A stretch of DNA of 64,000 nt from Rickettsia endosymbiont of Cantharis rufa (GCF_964026445.1 NZ_OZ032150.1:1054001-1118000), one strand, 5' to 3'. Shown: positions 37,130 to 46,795, counted from the stretch's first letter. Translations and numbers: made by a program. The notes: generated from the letters alone by a model not told the origin.

Positions 37130-38566
37130 TTAGTCGCGAGAGGACAACTTCCTATCTAATTCATTTGCAAAACTTGAAATATTACCTGCTCCCATCATAA
37201 TTATCATATCACCTGCATCTGCGTTACTTATAATAATTTCCACCGCATCATCTAGTTCTGCTAGAAAATTTGCCTTATCGTGATGCTTATTCTTAGTAAT
37301 CTTATCAACTAAACTTTGTCCTGTAACTCCTTCTATAGGCTCTTCTCCTGCGGCATATATATCGGTAATATAAATCATATCCGCATCATTAAAGCAGACC
37401 ATAAAATCATCGAATAAATGCTGTATCCTTGAATATCTATGAGGCTGAAAAATAGCAATAACTTTACCGTTTTGTTTATTTGCTATATTTTTAGCCGTAG
37501 CAAGCGTTGCTTTGATTTCCTCAGGATGATGAGCATAATCATCAATAACCACCGCACTATTATATTCAGCTACTTTAGTAAATCTCCTCTTCACTCCTTT
37601 AAAATTATTGAAGCCGTTTTTAATAGCTTTAATACCGAAATCTAATTCTATACCAACAGCGATTGCAGCAAGACTATTTAAAATATTATGTCTTCCGGGC
37701 GTTGGAATAGTAATTTTTTCAATGATCGTTGTACCTAGTACATTTGGTAGACTAATTTTTACGTCAAAAGTAGAAGAGGCAATATCAGTGTTAATATTAA
37801 ATGCTATAATATGAGCATCTTCCGAATCGATTCCGTAAGTAACAATCTTCCTTTCGGTAATATCATCTACTAACTTACGAACTATTTTATGATCGATACA
37901 GCAAACTGCAAAACCGTAAAACGGCAGATTAGTAATAAAACTTTTAAAAGCACTAATTAATGTTTCAAAATCTTTATAATAATCTAAATGTTCTGGATCA
38001 ATGTTAGTTATTATCGCAATAGTTGATGGAATATGAATAAATGTCGCATCAGATTCATCGGCCTCCGCAATTAAATAATTACTTGAACCAAGATATGCAT
38101 TAGTCGATCTATTATTGATAATCCCGCCGTTAATAACCGTAGGGCATAAACCGGCTGCCTCAAATAAACAAGCGACTAAAGAAGTAGTGGTGGTTTTGCC
38201 GTGCGATCCCGAAACTGCTACGGAACATTTTAACCTCATAAGCTCAGCGAGCATCTCCGCACGTCTAATAATCGGGATTTTACGTTCTAACGCTTCTTTT
38301 ATTTCGGGATTATCTGGGTTAATTGCCGATGAAATAACGACATACGAAACATTGGTAATATTTTGCTCAGCATGCCCTAAAAATATTTTAATACCATAAA
38401 CTGCAAGTCTTTTAGTATTATAATTTTCTACTAAATCAGAACCTTGTACTTTATAGCCTAGATTATGTAATATCTCGGCTATACCGCTCATTCCAACACC
38501 ACCGATGCCTATGAAATGTATAGTTTCTAAAGTTTGATTAGTTTTTTTTAATTCAAGTAGCAGCAT
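37130..38566 (-). CDS. murC: UDP-N-acetylmuramate--L-alanine ligase
   Basis: MurC adds L-Ala to UDP-MurNAc using ATP. The 478-residue protein begins with the Rossmann-type [16 protein letters not shown]. The ATP-binding [14 protein letters not shown] lies near residue 115, followed by [45 protein letters not shown] and FQPHRYSR. These are the full set of Mur ligase motifs. It starts at ATG 38566. It heads the minus-strand order murC-murB-ddl-ftsQ-ftsA seen across alphaproteobacteria, here loosened by repeats in three of the four gaps. Confidence 0.97.
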   Translation of the reverse strand: MLLLELKKTNQTLETIHFIGIGGVGMSGIAEILHNLGYKVQGSDLVENYNTKRLAVYGIKIFLGHAEQNITNVSYVVISSAINPDNPEIKEALERKIPIIRRAEMLAELMRLKCSVAVSGSHGKTTTTSLVACLFEAAGLCPTVINGGIINNRSTNAYLGSSNYLIAEADESDATFIHIPSTIAIITNIDPEHLDYYKDFETLISAFKSFITNLPFYGFAVCCIDHKIVRKLVDDITERKIVTYGIDSEDAHIIAFNINTDIASSTFDVKISLPNVLGTTIIEKITIPTPGRHNILNSLAAIAVGIELDFGIKAIKNGFNNFKGVKRRFTKVAEYNSAVVIDDYAHHPEEIKATLATAKNIANKQNGKVIAIFQPHRYSRIQHLFDDFMVCFNDADMIYITDIYAAGEEPIEGVTGQSLVDKITKNKHHDKANFLAELDDAVEIIISNADAGDMIIMMGAGNISSFANELDRKLSSRD

Positions 38567-38634
38567 CTGAGTTTAATCATTCAAAGTTGAGTTCTGCATA
38601 AAGGTTTTTTATGTAGGTCGTCAAGTGTTAACTG

Positions 38635-38726
38635 CGTCATACCGCGACTTGATCGCGGTATCCAGCTTAAACGTTGATATTAAAAGTTATTTTTATGGGT
38701 ACCGCGATCAAGTCGCGGTATGACAT
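38635..38726. repeat. RPE-like repeat at the 3' end of the EAL gene
   Basis: CGTCATACCGCGACTTGATC and ACCGCGATCAAGTCGCGGTA are inverted arms of a 92-bp element. Its right arm encodes the last residues of the EAL-domain gene (DVIPRLDRGTHKNN). Confidence 0.88.
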
Positions 38727-39939
38727 CGATCCTATCGAACTTTGCTTCGGAATAGAAATTCCCTTGTAGCCCACCGACTTTTAGATCAATTAAAAATTTA
38801 GCTATTTCTCCATTCTCTACAAACTCAGCTACCGTTTCAATATTTAAATCTTCTGAAATCTTAATTAATCTTTCTATGAAATACCTACTTTGTACATCAC
38901 TTGTAATACTACGTACATATTTACCGTCAATTTTGATAATATCGATAGGTAAACTTTGAAGCTGTTTAAAAGAAGTAAAACCAGAACCAAAATCATCTAA
39001 CGCAAACTTACATCCGTATTTGCGAAGCTTATTAATAAACAAAGTTATTTTATCGTAATTCTCGTTAAAAGAAGTTTCTGTAATTTCAATAATTAAGCGA
39101 CCTCGAACATTATGAGTTTTTAATAAGTTTTCCGCTATTTCCCATAAAGCTTCATCGCTCGTTCCTATATTTGAAATATTCACGGCTAACATTAAGTTTG
39201 GATTGCGGGCAAGTTCGTTAACAGTCATTTCCAAAACAATTTGATCAATTATAAAAATTAATCCTTTATTTTCAGCAATAGGGATTATCGGACCTACGGA
39301 AATATAAACACCGTTCTCATCAGGTATACGAAGCAGACATTCATAATAATGAATCTTCATAGTATTGCGATCTATTATAGGCTGATAAGCAAATCGCATA
39401 GTCTTTTTTGCTAAAGCATTCCTTAGCAAATTAAGCAAGATGTTAGATTTTCTTATATTTTCTAAATCATGTTCTGTGCTGCTATATTCACGGTAATAAT
39501 AATTATTATTTTGTGAAAGTAACATATTCAAGGTTTTTTCAATTTCTCCGGCATTATTACTTATTTTTGGGAATTTAATACTAGAAATATAACAATTCAT
39601 ATAAACTGCCGGCTTCTGTTCATTAATATAAAGCTGCGAAAACAAATATAATTTCCTAGCAAAATTTTTAATTAAGTCAGAATCAGTAGTATCTAAAATA
39701 AATAATATCCTATCTTTTTGTATTTTTTTAAACTTTGGAAAAATATTAAGTTCTTTGCTTACATTTTCAATAATTTGATCTAAATCTTCAATTATAAAAT
39801 GCTTATCTTGCTCTATAAATTCGATTTCGTCATAATTAACTAATCTACAAGCTAAACATACGCCTTTTCCCAACTTATCTATCTCATCTTGTAAATCTTT
39901 ATAATCCGTTATTAATTCCGACATTGCCATTTTTATCAT
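38680..39939 (-). CDS. EAL-domain protein, probable cyclic-di-GMP phosphodiesterase
   Basis: EAL domains hydrolyse cyclic-di-GMP to pGpG. In this 419-residue protein the EAL domain spans about residues 165-400. The signature is ECL at 200-202 (Ala to Cys). The other catalytic and metal positions look intact: N254, E285, D315-D316 (LDDFGSG), K336 (IKID) and E372 (AEFVEN). Residues 1-160 show no clear motif and may be a degenerate GGDEF or sensory region. The last 17 or so residues (RIDVIPRLDRGTHKNN) come from a palindromic repeat, just after the end of the domain. It is divergent from bolA. It is the probable counterpart of the PleD cyclase at 47439. Confidence 0.88.
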   Translation of the reverse strand: MIKMAMSELITDYKDLQDEIDKLGKGVCLACRLVNYDEIEFIEQDKHFIIEDLDQIIENVSKELNIFPKFKKIQKDRILFILDTTDSDLIKNFARKLYLFSQLYINEQKPAVYMNCYISSIKFPKISNNAGEIEKTLNMLLSQNNNYYYREYSSTEHDLENIRKSNILLNLLRNALAKKTMRFAYQPIIDRNTMKIHYYECLLRIPDENGVYISVGPIIPIAENKGLIFIIDQIVLEMTVNELARNPNLMLAVNISNIGTSDEALWEIAENLLKTHNVRGRLIIEITETSFNENYDKITLFINKLRKYGCKFALDDFGSGFTSFKQLQSLPIDIIKIDGKYVRSITSDVQSRYFIERLIKISEDLNIETVAEFVENGEIAKFLIDLKVGGLQGNFYSEAKFDRIDVIPRLDRGTHKNNF

Positions 39940-39993
39940 AAAATTATATACTTAAGAATATTAGGACATTTTTACTGTAAATGAAATAAAAAT

Positions 39994-40236
39994 ATGTGCC
40001 GCATAGACAGGATACGAGAAAAACTAAGTGTGTTAAAACCACATTTTCAAGAAATAATAGATGAAAGCTACAAGCATGCGAGTCACTATGACGGTATTCA
40101 CAGCCATCTAAAAATAAGAATTTCTGCAGAAACATTACAGGGGAAAAGCCTAATTGCTAATCATCGCACTATTAATAACTTACTTACCGATGAATTTAAC
40201 AGCGGTCTACATGCGTTATCTATAGAGGTATTATGA
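39994..40236 (+). CDS. bolA: BolA-family protein
   Basis: This 80-residue protein has the BolA class II KH-like fold, with HYDGIHSHLKIRISAETLQG and the end of the domain ELHALSIEVL-like (GLHALSIEVL). The conserved His in SHLKI is present. BolA proteins pair with monothiol glutaredoxins in iron-sulfur handling or act as regulators. It starts at ATG 39994 and overlaps the next gene by 4 bp (ATGA). It is divergent from the EAL gene with only 54 bp between, so their promoters are close. Confidence 0.9.
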   Translation: MCRIDRIREKLSVLKPHFQEIIDESYKHASHYDGIHSHLKIRISAETLQGKSLIANHRTINNLLTDEFNSGLHALSIEVL

Positions 40237-40436
40237 AAACAAATAGTATTTTAAGAGTAGCCGTTGGAGCTAGCAGCGTAGCACAAAAAGCTTTAGATAG
40301 CATAGCGGATAAAAGCTGTGGCATAATTGAGGATAAAATACTTAAAGGTAACTACGTCACTCGTGAAGAATTTGAAAAATTACAAACTTTAGTAATAAAG
40401 CTAAAAAAAGAACTAAGAGAGTTAAAGGGCAGATAA
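40233..40436 (+). CDS. ubiK: UbiK/BMFP-family accessory protein
   Basis: A 67-residue helical protein with an amphipathic N-terminal half and a C-terminal coiled coil (TREEFEKLQTLVIKLKKEL). This matches the BMFP family, whose member UbiK promotes ubiquinone synthesis and trimerises by its coiled coil. It is translationally coupled to bolA. Its role in quinone supply would fit the respiratory genes here, though that is an inference from the family. Confidence 0.8.
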   Translation: MKTNSILRVAVGASSVAQKALDSIADKSCGIIEDKILKGNYVTREEFEKLQTLVIKLKKELRELKGR

Positions 40437-40495
40437 TTAGTCAACTAGTTTTAGAATTGAGTCTTCCCAATTAAGTGTGTAAATTTCCCAAAGGC

Positions 40496-40734
40496 CTAGA
40501 TTCTATCTTCAAATTTTATTAAAAAATGAGCCATAGCCGCATTCCAATTTGGTGTAGGCATGGACCATTTCCTGGTCATGTATCAATTGCTAAATATAAG
40601 CTTTTAAACAGTATTATCATTTGGAAAAACACGTTTATTTTTTGTGACTTTTCGGAGTTGACTATTAACGGATTCCACAGCATTAGTTGTGTAAATTATT
40701 TTTCGTATTTCTTCAGGGTATCCTAAAAAAATTA
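40496..40734 (-). pseudogene. IS256/Mutator-family transposase, C-terminal fragment
   Basis: On the minus strand the frame reads [20 protein letters not shown], then [15 protein letters not shown], a stop, and TPNWNAAMAHFLIKFEDRI before TAG at 40496. This is the conserved end of Mutator-type transposases. An in-frame TAA breaks it. IS1 copy C removes everything upstream. The terminus of the original element is probably GGGAAATTTACACACTTAAT near 40470-40490. Confidence 0.85.
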
Positions 40735-41542
40735 GGTCGTGCCCCCGTATTGCAGCTTAGCATGAATAGTCTATAATCCTCAAACAGTAATAAGAGAGAA
40801 TTATAGTTAAGGAGTTATGGCAAGAATAGATGTTAAGTGTAGATATTATAACGACACAGAAAAAGTAGTAAAGGCGGGATATTCAATTTCAAAACAACAG
40901 AGATATCAATGCAAGCAGTGTAATCGATATTTTTAACTGTAATATATTAATAATGCCTCTAAGCCTGGAGTCAAGGCTCAGATAGTAGATATGTCAATCA
41001 ATGGCTCTGGAGTTAGGGATACAGTAAGAGTATTAAAAGTGGGTATCAATACGGTTATCCGTGTTTTAAAAAAATCTAGCGTTAAAAAAGATAAATCATT
41101 CTATCAATACGATAGAAGTAATTATTGCTCCTGAAATAGATGAACAATGGCCTTATGTACAGAATAAATCCAAACAAAGATGGCTTTGATATTCTTTGGA
41201 TAAGATTTTGTTAAAAGTAGTTGCTTATACTTTTGGTACAAGATGTGATAGCACATCAGAATCATTACTGAAAAAAAACCGGAGGATTTTAAGGTTACTT
41301 TTTACTTTACAGATGGATGGGGAAGTTATGCTAGGTTATTAGATCCCAAAAAACACATTGTTAGTAAAAAATATACTCAACGGATAGAACGGGGTAACTT
41401 AAATCTTAGAACAAGATGCAAAAGACTGACACGTAAAACAATTTGTTTTCCCAAGTCATTGGATATTCATGATAAAGTCATCGGAACTCTTATTGAACGT
41501 ATAGCCTTTTAATATCCACATCTGTAAAATGGAGGTGCGACC
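40735..41542 (+). mobile_element. IS1-family insertion sequence, copy C (inactive)
   Basis: An 808-bp copy lacking the 24-bp duplication found in copies A, B, D and E; otherwise it has the same two InsA stops. InsB carries the A8 frameshift and a TGA in place of the second Trp of WLWY, but keeps TDGW. The ends are GGTCGTGCCCCCGTATTGCA and TGGAGGTGCGACC. Its flanks belong to different genes (an IS256 transposase on the left, an Rpn-type gene on the right) and no target duplication is present. This points to a deletion or recombination after insertion. Confidence 0.9.
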
Positions 41543-42154
41543 AATCTTTATTATTTAGCTCTTTCGGTAAATTATCTTTATTTAATAAATCATTACGTGT
41601 TAAAAAAGCAAGCCATGTATCTAGAGCATTTTTAACTTTCTTGACGACGTCAGATAACTCCTCTTTAGGATTCTTAGCAAATTTATTAAGCTCTATTGTA
41701 TGTAATTCTATATATTTAAAATATACCAAACCATTATTTTTCTCACTCAACTGAAAGGCATTGTGATAGTTGTTAGTATTCGTAATACTAGTGAAATTAA
41801 GTATATGTATACCTATTGCTTTGCTTAATTCTGAATAATCCACCCCCTCTTTCAGTTGTTCCTTATACATTTTTGCCAAATAATACAAAGCTCTTTTATC
41901 GTAATCCGCTTCATCGGTTACTTGAATTTCGATATTATATCTTTTACCGCTTTCACTTTTGGCTTTAATATCAAGTATGGAGGGTTATCTGTTTTAAAAT
42001 TCTTTGGATTATAAGGATTAAGTAGTGTCGCATCTATAATTTGATCCGTTTCTGACACTATTGAATTTATAAGAGATATTAGTAAGCCCCTATTCTCTTC
42101 TACTCCAAAGATTTTTTTAAAGGCTAGATCTACTCTTGGGTTAACTTTATACAT
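41543..42154 (-). pseudogene. Rpn-family PD-(D/E)XK nuclease/transposase-like gene, truncated
   Basis: The N-terminal part (MYKVNPRVDLAFKKIFG, NRGLLISLINSIVS) from ATG 42154 is typical of Rpn/PDDEXK_2 proteins. A one-base loss near 41985 changes frame. The downstream frame resumes with SILDIKAKSESGKRYNIEIQ (the D...ExQ catalytic pair) and continues through LYYLAKMYKEQLKEGVDYSE to NNKDW. IS1 copy C replaces the 3' end. Rpn proteins are nucleases that promote recombination. This copy is dead, being both frameshifted and truncated. Confidence 0.85.
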
Positions 42155-42180
42155 GCTATTATTGATATATTATTATGGAT

Positions 42181-42317
42181 AGACTTCCTGCATAAGTCAC
42201 TTCTAAAGATAATTTGTACGTCGATCCGATAATCGAATCCTCACGTATGGCTGTGGTTCTGCGTTCCGCGTCTCCTTCGAATTCCTCTTTTAAGATGACT
42301 TATGCAGGAAGTCTAAT
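42181..42317. repeat. RPE-like repeat, 'agacttcctgcataagtca' family
   Basis: The near-perfect inverted ends AGACTTCCTGCATAAGTCA and TGACTTATGCAGGAAGTCT bound a 137-bp element containing AATTTGTACGTCGATCC and TCCTCACGTATGGCTGTGG. It lies between the HlyD-type gene and the Rpn pseudogene. Confidence 0.9.
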
Positions 42318-42347
42318 GTATTGTAGCATCTTTTAAGGGATATACCA

Positions 42348-43397
42348 CTAAATCTTTTGATCAGTTCTAATGGATACAATTGCTGACATGCCGGGAACTA
42401 GATTGACATCTGGGGATTCAAAATCTATTAAAATAGGTATACGTTGTACGATTTTAGTAAAATTACCGGTAGCATTATCGGGTGGGATTAAGCTAAATTT
42501 AGAACCGGTAGCAGGAGCAATATTACGAATCTTTCCATAAATTACTTTTTTAGGCAAAGCATCGAATTCAATTTTGACGTTCATACCGGGCTTAAATTTC
42601 TTAATTTGTGTTTCTTTAAAATTAGCTTGAATATACATAGTATTATCTTGAACTATAGAAAACAATGCTCTACCCTGTACTATATAATTTCCGACTTCTA
42701 AACTACTATTACTAAATATACCCGGTACCATAGCAGTAAGTTTAGTATTTTGTAGACTTCTTGAGATAATCTTTTTATTTTCTGTTAATTCTTTGAGTTT
42801 TTCTTTTTCCGCAGATTTCTCAAGATCTAAAAGAGTCAGATTTTGCTTAGATATATCGAGATCTAATTGTGATTGTTTATAATCTGTTTTAGCTTTTTGA
42901 TATGCGTTTTCGGAATCATCTAATGTTTTAGAGCTAGCAAATTTAGCCTTATTTAATTCCTGCACCCTAGTAAAATCTGTTGAGGCAATATCAAAGCTTA
43001 TTTTAGCAAGTTTTGATTTTTCAGCCGCTTGTTCTAGGCTAATCCACCCTATTGAGATTTTTTGCTCTATAATTTCTATGTTTTTTATGCAAGTTTCAAT
43101 AGATGCTTCAAGCGCCGCAAGCTTTGCCTTATAATCTCTATCATCGATACAAGCTATTAAATCACCTTTACTAACTTTAGTATTATTGGTTACCGATAGA
43201 TTAGTTAAAACACCGCTAACTTCAGCACTAACATTTGAAATATCTGCATCAATATAAGCATTATTTGTGGATTGCGTATTTGCCCAAACATAAATTCTAT
43301 ATCCAAAATAAATAAATATTACTAGAACTATAATAAGTATATATTTAGCGAATGGATGATGCTTATATTTTAAGATAGTTTGTGAGATATTCAGCAT
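42348..43397 (-). CDS. HlyD/EmrA-family membrane fusion protein
   Basis: This 349-residue periplasmic adaptor links an inner-membrane pump to an outer-membrane channel. It has one N-terminal membrane helix (YILIIVLVIFIYFGYRIYV), a biotinyl-lipoyl motif (ISNVSAEVSGVLTNLSVTNN), a long coiled-coil hairpin (about residues 75-215), and the second lipoyl half (LTAMVPGIFSNSSLEVGNYI). EmrA-like beta-barrel sequence follows (PGMNVKIEFDALP). The pump partner is not adjacent. It starts at ATG 43397. It may export drugs or a peptide; the substrate is unknown. Confidence 0.9.
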   Translation of the reverse strand: MLNISQTILKYKHHPFAKYILIIVLVIFIYFGYRIYVWANTQSTNNAYIDADISNVSAEVSGVLTNLSVTNNTKVSKGDLIACIDDRDYKAKLAALEASIETCIKNIEIIEQKISIGWISLEQAAEKSKLAKISFDIASTDFTRVQELNKAKFASSKTLDDSENAYQKAKTDYKQSQLDLDISKQNLTLLDLEKSAEKEKLKELTENKKIISRSLQNTKLTAMVPGIFSNSSLEVGNYIVQGRALFSIVQDNTMYIQANFKETQIKKFKPGMNVKIEFDALPKKVIYGKIRNIAPATGSKFSLIPPDNATGNFTKIVQRIPILIDFESPDVNLVPGMSAIVSIRTDQKI

Positions 43398-43628
43398 AAT
43401 TAATTTGCATTAAGTTTAAAGAGTGCTTACAAAGTTATTCTAATTAGATTTAAAATTAACTTTGTAGGTTCTGTGAAGGAAAATTAAATTATTTGTATTT
43501 TTAGATATTTTTGAGTGAAAATTAATAAGATTTTTTCAGTAATAATTGTTCCTATTTCAAAAAAAATCTTATAATTTGTAGCAAAAAAGAGCAAAAATAG
43601 ATTAATTTAATTTTCCTTCACAGAACCT
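43398..43628. repeat. RPE-like repeat, 'aggttctgtgaaggaaaatt' family (43466-43628)
   Basis: AGGTTCTGTGAAGGAAAATT and AATTTTCCTTCACAGAACCT are perfect inverted ends of a 163-bp element with an inner hairpin (TAATAAGATTTTTTCAGTAA ... AAAATCTTATAATTT). The right end encodes the last residues and stop of pssA. Fragments of the same family lie at 45690, 51000 and 61406. Confidence 0.9.
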
Positions 43629-44392
43629 AGATATCCTCTATGTTTAAAAAAGTAACAAATTGGTATAGAAAGAATATATATAACTGCAATTAATGGCATT
43701 GAATACCATGGATATATGATAAGATTTATAATAACAATAGCAACTAAAATCATTGCAAGGGATAAATACTCAGGTTTAATACTTAAATTTTTTGTTGAGA
43801 TTGTAGGGAGTCTACTAGCAAGTAGAAAAGCTATAATAGCTAAATATATATTAATTGTTATAGTGTGAGTGCGGGTATTGATATTTAATAACGTACCGAT
43901 TTCAAAATCTATCATTACAGGCATTAAAGCGAGTAATGCACCGCATGGAGCAGGTACACCGGTAAAAAAATATTCAGCTTTTTTATCTTGTTTTGGTTGA
44001 GAAATACCAACGTTAAAGCGAGCTAAACGCAAAGCCATACACACTATAAATAACAGCATTACTGCTGATGAAAATACTTTATACTCATATTGTTGAAAAG
44101 ACCATAAATATATTAGATAAGCAGGAGCTATACCAAAATTAGCAAAATCGCATAATGAATCAAGTTCTGCACCAAATGGGCTGGTTGCATTTAGCATCCT
44201 TGCTATTCTGCCATCGATACCGTCAATAATTGCTGCTACTATAATGCAATATACCGCAAGCTCCCATCTGCTATCTAAAGCAAATTTTATAGAACTCATA
44301 CCGGTTACAAGCCCAAGCAACGTAACAAAGTTGGGAATTAATTTTATTATGGGTACAGGCTTAGTTATTATAGGCTTACGAATTTTTAACAA
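43607..44392 (-). CDS. pssA: CDP-diacylglycerol--serine O-phosphatidyltransferase
   Basis: PssA makes phosphatidylserine from CDP-diacylglycerol and serine. The 261-residue integral membrane protein carries the CDP-alcohol transferase motif DGIDGRIARMLNATSPFGAE followed by LDSLCDF, with all Asp residues present, and about eight helices. The apparent start is TTG at 44392. The last residues GSVKEN and the stop lie in a palindromic repeat. It is directly upstream of nothing on this strand but follows psd, so the two phospholipid genes act in sequence to give phosphatidylethanolamine. Confidence 0.94.
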   Translation of the reverse strand: MLKIRKPIITKPVPIIKLIPNFVTLLGLVTGMSSIKFALDSRWELAVYCIIVAAIIDGIDGRIARMLNATSPFGAELDSLCDFANFGIAPAYLIYLWSFQQYEYKVFSSAVMLLFIVCMALRLARFNVGISQPKQDKKAEYFFTGVPAPCGALLALMPVMIDFEIGTLLNINTRTHTITINIYLAIIAFLLASRLPTISTKNLSIKPEYLSLAMILVAIVIINLIIYPWYSMPLIAVIYILSIPICYFFKHRGYLGSVKEN

Positions 44393-44423
44393 TTTTAATA
44401 CTCGGAATGTATGGTATAAAAAA

Positions 44424-44520
44424 CGTCATTGCGTGCGACTGCGAGGAACGTGGCAATCTCATAAAACAAACTCTTGGGATCGCTTCGTCAAATTACCTTG
44501 TAATTCTCCTCGCAATGACG
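44424..44520. repeat. RPE-like repeat between psd and pssA
   Basis: CGTCATTGCGTGCGACTGCG ... GGCAATCTC and its inverted partner (GATCGCTTCGTC ... CTCCTCGCAATGACG) make a 97-bp element inside the probable psd-pssA transcript. Confidence 0.85.
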
Positions 44521-44525
44521 AGTAA

Positions 44526-45221
44526 CTACTTTCTCTCAAACTTAAATTCTGCTGTTTTTTTACGTCCAAAATCAGCAATGATAGTTTCACCACCTATAGC
44601 AGTCTGCCCTTTACTCACTAATAAAGCTGTTTTCAACGGTAGGTAAACATCTACTCTACTACCAAAACGAATTATACCGTATCGCTCGCCCGTTTTAACT
44701 TCATTACCCTCTTCTAAATCACAAACTATACGCCTTGCTATAAGTCCGGCTATTTGAACAAAAACAATTTTTTGTCCTTGATCAGTTTCCATTAATACTG
44801 ATTGACGCTCATTATAAACACTGGCTTTATCAAGCGAGGCATTAAAAAACTTTCCGGGGTTATAATGAAGCGCTAAAATTTTTCCGTTTGCTGGAATTCT
44901 ATTAACATGAACATTAAAAATATTTAGAAAAATACTAACTCTAATCATTTCCACATCACCAAGTCCTAATTCCGGCGGCAGCAATGCTTCTTTGATTTCT
45001 TGAATTACTCCATCTGCAGGGCTTATTACCAGATCATCGTTTATAGGAACATGTCGATCGGGATTACGAAAGAAGTAAATACACCATGCAGTGGCAATAA
45101 ACCCAATACAGCCAAGTTTTTCATTAAATGATGCCAATAAAAAGCTTACTAATGCAAAACTAGCAATGAATATATATCCCTCGCGGTGAATAATTTTAAA
45201 TAAATCATTATATTGTTTCAT
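44526..45221 (-). CDS. psd: Phosphatidylserine decarboxylase proenzyme
   Basis: Psd removes CO2 from phosphatidylserine to make phosphatidylethanolamine. The 231-residue short type cleaves itself at a Gly-Ser bond to form its pyruvoyl group. The motif here is [15 protein letters not shown], with GS intact. Upstream conserved parts are [27 protein letters not shown] and [18 protein letters not shown]. Two membrane segments near the N terminus anchor it. It starts at ATG 45221 and is followed by pssA across a repeat. DUF2610 lies 32 bp upstream. Confidence 0.95.
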   Translation of the reverse strand: MKQYNDLFKIIHREGYIFIASFALVSFLLASFNEKLGCIGFIATAWCIYFFRNPDRHVPINDDLVISPADGVIQEIKEALLPPELGLGDVEMIRVSIFLNIFNVHVNRIPANGKILALHYNPGKFFNASLDKASVYNERQSVLMETDQGQKIVFVQIAGLIARRIVCDLEEGNEVKTGERYGIIRFGSRVDVYLPLKTALLVSKGQTAIGGETIIADFGRKKTAEFKFERK

Positions 45222-45253
45222 TTTAATCTCTATGAATCTCCTTATTATTTTAA

Positions 45254-45577
45254 CTATGCCTGCTCGGCTTTATCTTCTTGCTTCTCATTCTCGTCTTCAT
45301 CTTCTTCTTGAGGGGTAGTTTGAGCTTCTTGAGCAGAACCAAGAGCATATACACATAAATCCGGAAGCGGGACGCCGTTTTTTTTGGCAAGATCATTTAG
45401 CCGTGACATTGCTTTCATAACCTCATCAAGAATAGTACCACCTCTTTCGTCAGATAACCATTTTGCTTGAAATTGCAGCGGATGATGCCCTTCTTGCGGC
45501 GTACCTATATAAAACTTAAACTTGGCTCTTTGTCCACCAAAATCGCAGTCAAATTCAAACTCTTTATAATGTGCCAT
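45254..45577 (-). CDS. DUF2610-type rickettsial protein
   Basis: A 107-residue soluble protein. Its first 75 residues ([58 protein letters not shown]) form a compact domain, and it ends in an acidic tail ([17 protein letters not shown]). I recognise it as the rickettsial DUF2610 family, whose role is unknown. Position before psd suggests co-transcription but does not prove a shared role. It starts at ATG 45577. Confidence 0.8.
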   Translation of the reverse strand: MAHYKEFEFDCDFGGQRAKFKFYIGTPQEGHHPLQFQAKWLSDERGGTILDEVMKAMSRLNDLAKKNGVPLPDLCVYALGSAQEAQTTPQEEDEDENEKQEDKAEQA

Positions 45578-45792
45578 AACTTTATGAATTAATAATTATA
45601 TTAATATTATTATATTCTAACAATAAAGATGCAAATCTAAAATAATTTCTTGTCTAAGATGCCACTACATGAATTATTTTAAAGCTAATTAAATGCTTTT
45701 TTACTACAAATTATAAGATTTTCTTGAAATAGGGACTACTATTCTTTCCAAAATCTTATTAATTTTCGCTATAAAATCTTTTTAATTATCAA
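45578..45792. repeat. AT-rich gap with a partial 'attttcgct' repeat
   Basis: Bases about 45705-45780 (ACAAATTATAAGATTTTCTT, AAATAGGGACTACTATTCTT, AAATCTTATTAATTTTCGCT) match the core of the 43466 element. The ends have decayed. No gene is visible. Confidence 0.7.
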
Positions 45793-46539
45793 TTAAAATT
45801 TATTTACTGATAGCCTCTTAGCAATATAGAGATTTGAATATATAAATTTATCGCTAGAATCTATAATTATCCCGCCTGCTTCCTTAATAAGAAGCTCAAA
45901 CGCATAATATAACGTAAAATTTAATAATGATAAACATATTAAATCCGCTTTGCCTGAAGCTACAAGCATAGCCCCGTAGCAAGGAGAGCCAAAAGATCTA
46001 ATATTATCTATCTCCTCCAAATTATCATAATTTAAACCTTCAATAATTGCTAAACAATTCTTTAAATCGTCATTATCAGAGACTCTAAGTCTTAATCTTT
46101 GATCATTAGAGTTTAAATTATTTTTTTCTACCCAAGCTCCTTTACCTTTTTCAGCATAATAAATTTCATTAAGAACGGGGAAGTATATTACTGTAGAACT
46201 TGGAGATAAAGCTCCTTGGGGTTTTTTTAAATAAGTTATAGATACCGCAAAAAAAGGTATGCTTCTAGCGAAATTATTTAGACTATCTATAGGATTCACT
46301 AAAAAAACACTTTCATAATTATTATTTAAATCAAATTGATCTTCAGGAAAAAATAAATCTTGTGTATGTTTTTGTAATTCTTCGCATAATAAAGTTTTTA
46401 ATCTTAAGTAAGATCGTCTACAAAATTCTTCATTTCTTACAGAATTTTTTTGTAGCATTTCGAGTTCTAAAAAATCTCTGTGCAAAAACTTAACAGCTTT
46501 ACGCAAGGCATTAATTAATAAATTAGTTATAGGTTGCAT
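45793..46539 (-). CDS. Inositol monophosphatase-family protein with altered active site
   Basis: This 248-residue protein has the layout of IMPase/CysQ/SuhB enzymes. The metal-binding signature normally written DPxDGTxNF reads NPIDSLNNF here, so the first Asp and the Gly-Thr pair are replaced. The later WDxAA region reads LLNFTLYYAFELLIKEAGG, also altered. A glutamate-rich first motif is not obvious either (FFPEDQFDL). It may have lost phosphatase activity and kept a binding role, or be drifting. It starts at ATG 46539. A palindromic repeat separates it from efp. The family assignment is good, the function uncertain. Confidence 0.82.
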   Translation of the reverse strand: MQPITNLLINALRKAVKFLHRDFLELEMLQKNSVRNEEFCRRSYLRLKTLLCEELQKHTQDLFFPEDQFDLNNNYESVFLVNPIDSLNNFARSIPFFAVSITYLKKPQGALSPSSTVIYFPVLNEIYYAEKGKGAWVEKNNLNSNDQRLRLRVSDNDDLKNCLAIIEGLNYDNLEEIDNIRSFGSPCYGAMLVASGKADLICLSLLNFTLYYAFELLIKEAGGIIIDSSDKFIYSNLYIAKRLSVNKF

Positions 46540-46606
46540 TTGATTTTAATAGTTAATTTATTGTGTCATTTACGCTTTTAGAAGCGTTGTTGCATGGCTC
46601 ATTTTA

Positions 46607-46722
46607 TGTTATTCCCGCGCAGGCGGGAATCCAGAAAAAAGTATAAATACAGCAAATTTTTGAAATTAAAAGCTCGATTTATCTTGCTTTATGCTGGATT
46701 CCTGCCTACGCGGGAATGACAT
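46607..46722. repeat. RPE-like repeat between efp and the IMPase-like gene
   Basis: TGTTATTCCCGCGCAGGCGG and TGCCTACGCGGGAATGACAT bound a 116-bp element with the AAAAGCTCGATTTATCTTGC core. Confidence 0.88.
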
Positions 46723-46795
46723 CGAGTGTGCTTTTCGATCCATGTAACAACGTCGTTTTTACCTAGGAACGACATCCATAGTTCAATAAAGCAGC

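Noticed and set aside
34179..38399. Several plus-strand open frames of 60 to 98 codons opposite ftsQ, murB and murC
   Set aside because: All lie antisense to well-identified genes, and their composition follows the codon pattern of the opposite strand.
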